Shown here piece by piece: positions 58,322 through 64,000 of a stretch of 64,000 nucleotides of DNA. The translations under genes were made by a program, and so were the position numbers. The stretch is from DATMER01 sp034667225. GTDB lineage: Bacteria > Acidobacteriota > Thermoanaerobaculia > Multivoradales > UBA5704. The notes beneath the pieces were generated by a model. It made no database searches and had not been told where the DNA came from. It saw nothing but the letters and a program-made list of their open reading frames with translations. Each line of letters opens with the position of its first letter. The stretch's first letter is position 1. The DNA lies in the NCBI GenBank assembly GCA_034667225.1, contig JAXDKG010000008.1:62001-126000 (forward strand), read 5' to 3'.

Positions 58322-59077
58322 CTACCGCCGCCAGTAGGACCACAACCCGGCGAGCAGCACCACGAGCGCCGTGCCGCCGCAGACCACGCCCCAGAACCAG
58401 TAGGGCAGAAAAAGAAGCCGCTGCATCTGCATCACGTCCGAGGGGAAGGAGCCCTGCGGGTTCGTCACGCCTTGCGTGAAAAGGTAGTCGGCGCGGGAGA
58501 AGACGCTCAGCGCGAGCTGCACCCCTATGAAGACGACCGCGAGCTGGGCGCCGTCCGGGGTGAGCCGGGAGGCGGCCAGGAGGCAGAGGGCCAGGACTGC
58601 GCCCACGAAGAAGAAGCCGAAGAGGTTGCGCACCACCAGCAGCTCGGCGAGCAGGAGGAGGGCGCCCAGCCCCCAGAGGCAGGCGCGGGCGCCGCGGCCG
58701 GTCCTCCCCAGGACGAAGCAGATCGCAGCGGCCACGGCGGGGCCGACGAGCCCGCCCGCGATGGTCAGCCCCTCCCGGATGCGGCCGAAGCCATTCAGGT
58801 CCATCTCCGCGACGCCGGCGCCGTCCAGCCACATCTTCAGGCGCTGGAAATTGCCGCCGAGGAGCACGGCGGTGAGCCCGTGCCCCATCTCGTGAGCCAG
58901 AGTCGAGAGGAGAATCAGCGGCCGGGCCAGGATGCGGCCAAAGAGCGGCACGTTGTAGAGGAGGAGCGTGGCCGCGGCGCTCGCGACGAGCACCACCCGG
59001 GCGCCGGGGCGCTCCCGTCGTTCGGGAACCGGCGGCGGCGCCAGGGGGGCAAGCAGGGGCTCTTCTTTGGGGATCAT
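58322..59077 (-). CDS. M50B-like membrane metalloprotease
   Basis: The 251-aa protein has about six membrane helices. The zinc motif HEMGH lies in LLSTLAHEMGHGLTAVLLGG near residue 63. A second acidic ligand is not obvious; GLVGPAVAAAICFVLG could correspond to the later family helix. Such proteins are annotated as M50B family peptidases, but many have no known substrate. GGAGGGAGACGG precedes the ATG, giving a confident start. Confidence 0.85.
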   Translation of the reverse strand: MIPKEEPLLAPLAPPPVPERRERPGARVVLVASAAATLLLYNVPLFGRILARPLILLSTLAHEMGHGLTAVLLGGNFQRLKMWLDGAGVAEMDLNGFGRIREGLTIAGGLVGPAVAAAICFVLGRTGRGARACLWGLGALLLLAELLVVRNLFGFFFVGAVLALCLLAASRLTPDGAQLAVVFIGVQLALSVFSRADYLFTQGVTNPQGSFPSDVMQMQRLLFLPYWFWGVVCGGTALVVLLAGLWSYWRR

Positions 59078-59140
59078 CCGTCTCCCTCCGGGAAGCTCCC
59101 CTGACTCTATCTCAGCCGCCTAGAACTCCCGTGCCCGTCC

Positions 59141-62100
59141 TCAATCCAGCGTCACCTGCACCGTCCCCCCCGGAACGATCGTGGCCGTGCCGGACCAGGT
59201 GCGGCCGTCGTCGGCCTTGACGTCGAGCTTCCAGGTGCCGGGCGCGAGGCGCTGGAGCTTCAGGGCTCCGGCCTCCAGCTCGAATGCCGTCAGGGACTCG
59301 CCGTACGCGGTGCGGAACGGCTTGCCGTTCTGGTCTGTCAGGGTGACCCGGGCACCGACACGGGCGTTCTGCAAAGCGGGTACTTTCAGGTCCAGGACGC
59401 CCGGCAGCGGCAGGACGACGCGGCCGGCGTTGCCCGGGGCGGTCACGGGCAGTGAGATCGGAGCCGAGCCGTCCGCGTCCAGGACCAGATCCCAGGAGCC
59501 GGCAGGCACGATCCCCAAGCGCAGCCGGCCCTCCTCCCCCGCTGGATAGGTGCCCGAGGCGACCACCTGGCCTGACGGGTCGAGCACCGCGGCCCGCACG
59601 TAGCTCGGCGGGCGCCCCGAGGCGAGCACCACCTGCAAGGTCACCCCCTCGGTGGCCTGGAGCGCGATCTCCACCTCTTCCGCCCCCGAGCCGGCGTCCA
59701 CTTCGATGCTCTGCTCTCCCGGCGAGTAGCCGTCCAGCACCGCCTGCACCCTCCAGCTTCCCCCGGGCACATCCGGCAGCCGGAACCCGCCCCGGGAGTC
59801 GGTGACCGCGCTCAGTTCGTGGAAGGAGCCGCTGTTGACCTCGACTCCCCTGGGCGGCAGCAGCTTCACCCGGACACCGGCGAGAGGCTGCTTGTCGGAC
59901 GAGTCCATCACCCGGCCTGTGAGAGTCACCGCCACGAGCTCGAGCTCGACGTCGAGGTCCCGCGTCAGCTCCACGGTTTCCTTGTGGTGCGCCTGGCCTC
60001 GTGCGTCGATGATCGTGAGATCGTAGGTGCCGGCCTCCAGTCCTTCGTAGCGGAACCGCCCCTCGTGATCGGTCTTTGCCCAGGGCCGCCCTGCCACCCC
60101 CGGACCGCCCAGGGCCACGTTCCCGCCCGGCACCGCCTCGCCGTTGCGCAGCACCCGGCCGGTCAGCAGGTACCCTTCTCCGAACTCCAGGTCGAGCCGC
60201 GCCTCGCGCTCGTCCGGCTCCAGCGTGACCCGCCCCTCGGTCTGACGCTCGCCCCGCAGGGAGGCGAACACGCGGTGCTCCCCCGGCACGACGTTCTCCA
60301 GGCGATAGGAGCTGTCCGGCAGAATCCGGCCCGGCCGGTACTCGTCGTTATCTGCCCAGACCCGCACCTGTGACAGCTCGGCGAAGTCGAGGCCCGAGAG
60401 CCGCCCCACGATGGCGCCGCCGGTGCTCAGCCGGACCTCGACTCCGGACACGTTGCCGGATACGGTCAGACTCTCTCCCTCGGACCGGGCGTACCCCTCC
60501 TTCTCCGCACCGATCCGGTAGGTGCCGTCAGGCACGCCGGTCAGGGTGAAGGAGCCGTCCGGCCGGGTCACGGCGCTCGGCAGGTTCCAGTTCCACCCCT
60601 CGGACAGGGCCACCCTGGCGGCCGGCACCGGCGTGCCGTCGTCGTCCACGACCCGGCCCGTGACCTCGACGCCCGCCTCCAGAGCGAAATCCAGGGCGTT
60701 CTCCCCCGGCCTCACCTCCAGGTCCCGGACGGCGGTGCTGAAGCCCTCTCTCCGGGCTTTGAAGGTCCGTGACCCGGGCGCCACGCCATCGAGCCGGTAA
60801 TAGCCGTCGCCGTCGCTGGCCGTGTCCGCGCGTATGAGCATCCGGCTCGACCCGATCACCGGCTCCTCGGCCATCTCGATCCGCGCCCCGGCCACCGGCC
60901 GGCCTGAAGAGAGCACCCGCCCCTCCACGATCCCGCCCGCCGTCAGGACGATCTCGACCCCCGAGAGGTCCTGGCCGGAGCGGACGTCCAGTCCGCTCCT
61001 CTCGGCGGACTGGCGGCCCGAGGCCATGGCTTTGAGCTGGTAGGTGCCGGGCGGGACGTCTTCGATCCGGAAGGAGCCTTCATCCCCGGAGCGGGTCTCT
61101 CTTACGGAATCGGAGGAGAACATCACAAAGCTGCGGCCTATGCCGGCCGGCGCGTCGGCAATGAGCAGGATCCCCGCGCCCGCGACCGGCTTGCCGTCGG
61201 GATCGATGGCGCGGCCTTCGACAACCGAGGAGGGCTGGAGCACGATGCGGACCGCCTCTTCGGAGGGCACCTGCACGCCCGGGGCGCTGCCCTTGGCGTA
61301 GCCGGCACGGCGGGCCTCCACGTCGAGCATCTCGCCGGCGCGCCGGTCTGCGATCCGGAAGAAGCCATCCGCGGCGGTGAGCACAGGGGAGTCCTCCGGC
61401 GGACGGGGCCGGCTCATTATCGGATTGGCGCCGGACTCCTCGGCCGAGATCCGGGCGCCTTCGACCGGCTTTCCGCGGGGATCGGTCACGTAGCCCTCCA
61501 GAGCCACGCCCCGCACGAGGACCACGGTACCAAGATCGGTGGAACCGCCCCCCTCGGGAATGGCAAGGCCCGGCACGGTGGTCGCCGCATGGCCGGAGCC
61601 GCCGGCCATGAGTTGGAAGGTGCCGGCCGGAACATCGGGGAGCTCGAAGCGGCCGCTTGCGTCGGAGACGGCTTCGAAGCGGCCGGAGTCGTCCGAACCG
61701 CTCATCATCCGGATCATCATGCCGCCCGAGGGCTCGATCTCCAGGACCACCCAGGCGCCGGCCACGGGCTTGTCGGCGGAGTCGACCACGCGGCCCAAGG
61801 CGGTCCGGCCCTTGCGCAGCACGATCCGCAGCTCGGATGCGGATGGTCCGGGCTCGACCGGCGGCACGTCGGCGGTGGCGGGAGCGTAGCCCTTCCGGGT
61901 GAGCCGCAGTTGGTGGGCGATTCCGCTCGCCAGCCTCGGGATGCGAAACCTGCCGGCCGCGGAGGTGCGCGCGTTGCCGCCGCTGTCCCAATAGTCCCTG
62001 GTGTGGGTCCCTGGCTGGATGCGGGCCTTGATCTCGACGCCCGCGACCGGCTTCCCCTGCTCGTCCACCACAATTCCGGCGGCGGCGAACGCCGGCTCCA

Positions 62101-63208
62101 GCGCCACCGTGGGCGCCCGCCGCTCCCCCGCCTTGACGGCCCAGTTGGAATGTCTCCTGAAAAAGCCGGCGGCCGCGGCCGTGATCGAAAGCTCGCGGCC
62201 CGGAACCGCGGACAGCTTGTACACGCCGTCGGCGCCGGTCCTCCAGAACGCGCCAAGGTCCCTGGCCCAGACCAGGGTGCCGGCCACCGGAAGGCTGGAC
62301 ACGGTCGAGACGACCCGGCCGGACAGGGTCTCGACCGGCGGCAGCCGCAGGTCGCGGGGGCCGGTCTCTTCCGGCTTCTTCGGTTCGAGATAAAGAGTGG
62401 CGGAGCGGCCGTCCTCGGCAATGGCGAGGACCTGCAGCTTCAGCTTGCCGGCGAGCGGCACGGGAAGGACGCCGTCCGCTCCGGTCCGGCCGGCGGCCCA
62501 GCGGGCCTCGCCCAGGCGGACGAGCGCCCCCGGCACGGGCTTGCCGGCAGTATCCAGGACCCGGAGCAATACCCGGAGGTCACGAGTGCTCCCGGCGGGC
62601 AGAGCCATGGAGACGGCCGAGGTCCGCACGTCGCGCTTCTCCACGAACGGAAGGCCCGGCGCGCCGGCCCGCACGAGGAGGCCCTCGGACGGCTCGCGGG
62701 CCAGCACGAGCTTGCCCTGGGAGTCCGTCAGGCCGGACCGGGGCGGCGCCTGCCATTCCCCATCGTCCATGTCCCAGGAGCCGGAGGCTGGAGGATCGCC
62801 GATCCGCACCCGCGCGCCCTGGACGGGCCTGCCATCCGCCCCGGTGACCCGCACTTTCACGCTGACGTCCTTCTCCAACTCGACAGGCGGCAGGTCCATC
62901 TCTTCGAGCAGGGGCGTGAGCTTTCGCTCCCGGGGCACGAAGCCCTGAGCCTGGACCATCACCCTGTACATCCCGGGCTCGGGAGCCTCCAGGCGGAAGC
63001 TGCCATCCGCGGCCACCGCCGCGCTCGCCACGGGCTCGGGATCTGCCTTCCCTTCCAGCTCCAATCGTCCGGCCTCGATCTCGGAGACCACAGGGATGAG
63101 GAGGGCACGGGCGTCCTTGACAGGCGGGGAAACCTGGCCGCCGACGGGGATCGGAGCTGCGAACGCCGGGGAAGAGAGCAGCAGGATCAGGAAGGCTCTG
63201 GCGCGCAA
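59141..63208 (-). CDS. Very large secreted protein of carboxypeptidase-regulatory-like repeats
   Basis: The 1355-aa protein has a signal peptide (RAFLILLLSSPAFA) and then more than ten copies of a beta-sandwich of about 75-95 residues. Each has G(R)V(V/L)D..GKPVAGA near its start and a GTYxL or GxYRL turn (DKPVAGAWVVLEI, DVPAGTFQLMAGGSGH, GVAPGSRTFKARREG). It has no catalytic domain and no C-terminal anchor, so it is probably a cell-surface or periplasmic adhesive or scaffold. The TTG at 63208 is chosen because GGAGG lies six bases upstream; a TTG five codons earlier has no such site. Confidence 0.87.
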   Translation of the reverse strand: MRARAFLILLLSSPAFAAPIPVGGQVSPPVKDARALLIPVVSEIEAGRLELEGKADPEPVASAAVAADGSFRLEAPEPGMYRVMVQAQGFVPRERKLTPLLEEMDLPPVELEKDVSVKVRVTGADGRPVQGARVRIGDPPASGSWDMDDGEWQAPPRSGLTDSQGKLVLAREPSEGLLVRAGAPGLPFVEKRDVRTSAVSMALPAGSTRDLRVLLRVLDTAGKPVPGALVRLGEARWAAGRTGADGVLPVPLAGKLKLQVLAIAEDGRSATLYLEPKKPEETGPRDLRLPPVETLSGRVVSTVSSLPVAGTLVWARDLGAFWRTGADGVYKLSAVPGRELSITAAAAGFFRRHSNWAVKAGERRAPTVALEPAFAAAGIVVDEQGKPVAGVEIKARIQPGTHTRDYWDSGGNARTSAAGRFRIPRLASGIAHQLRLTRKGYAPATADVPPVEPGPSASELRIVLRKGRTALGRVVDSADKPVAGAWVVLEIEPSGGMMIRMMSGSDDSGRFEAVSDASGRFELPDVPAGTFQLMAGGSGHAATTVPGLAIPEGGGSTDLGTVVLVRGVALEGYVTDPRGKPVEGARISAEESGANPIMSRPRPPEDSPVLTAADGFFRIADRRAGEMLDVEARRAGYAKGSAPGVQVPSEEAVRIVLQPSSVVEGRAIDPDGKPVAGAGILLIADAPAGIGRSFVMFSSDSVRETRSGDEGSFRIEDVPPGTYQLKAMASGRQSAERSGLDVRSGQDLSGVEIVLTAGGIVEGRVLSSGRPVAGARIEMAEEPVIGSSRMLIRADTASDGDGYYRLDGVAPGSRTFKARREGFSTAVRDLEVRPGENALDFALEAGVEVTGRVVDDDGTPVPAARVALSEGWNWNLPSAVTRPDGSFTLTGVPDGTYRIGAEKEGYARSEGESLTVSGNVSGVEVRLSTGGAIVGRLSGLDFAELSQVRVWADNDEYRPGRILPDSSYRLENVVPGEHRVFASLRGERQTEGRVTLEPDEREARLDLEFGEGYLLTGRVLRNGEAVPGGNVALGGPGVAGRPWAKTDHEGRFRYEGLEAGTYDLTIIDARGQAHHKETVELTRDLDVELELVAVTLTGRVMDSSDKQPLAGVRVKLLPPRGVEVNSGSFHELSAVTDSRGGFRLPDVPGGSWRVQAVLDGYSPGEQSIEVDAGSGAEEVEIALQATEGVTLQVVLASGRPPSYVRAAVLDPSGQVVASGTYPAGEEGRLRLGIVPAGSWDLVLDADGSAPISLPVTAPGNAGRVVLPLPGVLDLKVPALQNARVGARVTLTDQNGKPFRTAYGESLTAFELEAGALKLQRLAPGTWKLDVKADDGRTWSGTATIVPGGTVQVTLD

Positions 63209-63290
63209 GGGTGTCCTCCACAAGAAGACGCTGAAAATCTGTCCTGAAGATGATACGGACCCGCGCGCCGGGCCGTCCAGGGCCGTTCCG

Positions 63291-63986
63291 CTATTCTCGG
63301 GCGCGCTCGCCCAGGAGGGAGCGCAGGCGGGCCGCCTCGGCTTCAGCGGCTTCGGTCAGCTCGACCTGGGTGGGGATCATGCGGCCGTCGGGATGGAAGA
63401 GGCGCACCCAGGTCTTCTCGTAGCGGCGGGCCTGGACGCCGGGCCAGAGGCCCACATCCACCCCGAGCACGTCGCTGCGGAGCCTCCCCCGGCTGTCGGG
63501 CTCAATGGGCTGGTAGGCGCCGCCGGCCAGGCGGAAGCCTTCGAGGGTCCCGGTGTCGAAGTCGTAGAGGAAGTAGTCCCGCGTGCGGAAGGTGCGGGCG
63601 TAGAGGTCTTTCTTGACCGTCCGGTCGATGTGCGCAGTCGAGGGGGAGAGCAGCTCGACGATGAAGTCGGGAAGGCGTCCTCCCTCCTCCCAGGACACCC
63701 AGCCCTTGCGCTCCCCGGAAGGCTCGACGTTGTCGACGAAGTACACGTCCGGCCCGCGGAAGTAGGGACGGCCCGCGGCCACGTCCCGCGCCTGCTCCAC
63801 GGCGTAGTAGACGAACTCGTCTCCGCCGGTGTGGAAGTCGCTCCGCCCCCGCTCTCCCATGAGCTGGTCGATCAGGTCGATGAGCAGGTTCATCTGAACG
63901 CGGTGCCAGGGCGTTTCCAAGGGCTCTCCGTCGCTGTAGACGAGCTCGAAGGGAAGATCGAGCGCCTTGAAGGCTGGCTGGCTCAT
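63291..63986 (-). CDS. Uma2 family (DUF820) restriction-endonuclease-like protein
   Basis: The 231-aa protein has the PD-(D/E)xK-type core of the Uma2 group: GPDVYFVDN, then LPDFIVELLSPSTAHIDRTV and KKDLYARTFRTRDYFLYD, where the Asp, Glu and Lys form the active site. A coiled tail (EAAEAEAARLRSLLGE) ends it. Function in the cell is unclear; many cyanobacterial and acidobacterial copies exist. GGGAGAAAG precedes the ATG, so the gene is complete in the window. Confidence 0.88.
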   Translation of the reverse strand: MSQPAFKALDLPFELVYSDGEPLETPWHRVQMNLLIDLIDQLMGERGRSDFHTGGDEFVYYAVEQARDVAAGRPYFRGPDVYFVDNVEPSGERKGWVSWEEGGRLPDFIVELLSPSTAHIDRTVKKDLYARTFRTRDYFLYDFDTGTLEGFRLAGGAYQPIEPDSRGRLRSDVLGVDVGLWPGVQARRYEKTWVRLFHPDGRMIPTQVELTEAAEAEAARLRSLLGERARE

Positions 63987-64000
63987 GACTTTCTCCCGCG

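Overview
This 64 kb window is high-GC, densely coded bacterial DNA. Two tandem permeases of the acidobacterial duplicated orphan permease (ADOP) type, five FG-GAP/VCBS proteins with ASPIC/UnbV ends, and a GlgE-type glucan operon point to Acidobacteriota, perhaps a Thermoanaerobaculia- or Vicinamibacteria-like lineage. That assignment is inference; no rRNA or tRNA gene was seen.

Layout. (1) 149-11424, minus strand: an overlapping operon glgE, treS-mak fusion, malQ, glgB, treZ that interconverts trehalose, maltose, maltose-1-phosphate and branched glucan. A 52-bp inverted repeat sits in the glgB tail and treZ head. (2) 11541-16743: an AbiEii-like nucleotidyltransferase pair, small unknown genes, trmO, a cupredoxin lipoprotein, a DoxX-like membrane protein and a secreted subtilase. 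(3) 16744-22914: a LolD-like ATPase, FtsX-type permease and AttH-like lipoprotein set. It is interrupted by an MntA/HepT toxin-antitoxin pair and preceded by a cassette with a fossil of the ATPase start, a 21-bp-period repeat array and a winged-helix gene. (4) 23041-27999: two ADOP permeases. (5) 28057-45408: FG-GAP/UnbV proteins, four on the minus strand, three of those coupled to HMG-CoA reductase and a CrtI-like oxidoreductase; a nitrilase lies between. (6) 45405-50786: an operon with a small PqqD-like protein, methyltransferase, four-helix membrane protein, flavin halogenase-like enzyme, small membrane protein and epimerase-acyltransferase fusion. (7) 50885-63986: S9 peptidase, erythromycin-esterase-like protein, a second 21-bp-period array, an AbrB/PIN pair, a PMT-like membrane protein, a reductase with a three-site operator, a low-GC coiled-coil protein, an M50B-like protease, a very large repeat protein and an Uma2-type nuclease.

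The strongest unexplained signal is the pair of 21-bp-period arrays (16907-17094 and 54297-54515). Each unit has a constant core of about 8-10 bp and a variable remainder of about 11-13 bp, but the two cores are unrelated. The first lies in front of a coiled-coil/winged-helix protein and next to a duplicated gene start, as if the whole block were a mobile or regulatory cassette. A second broad pattern is TANNNT followed by exactly six bases and ATG at four genes that lack a Shine-Dalgarno site, which suggests leaderless transcripts.
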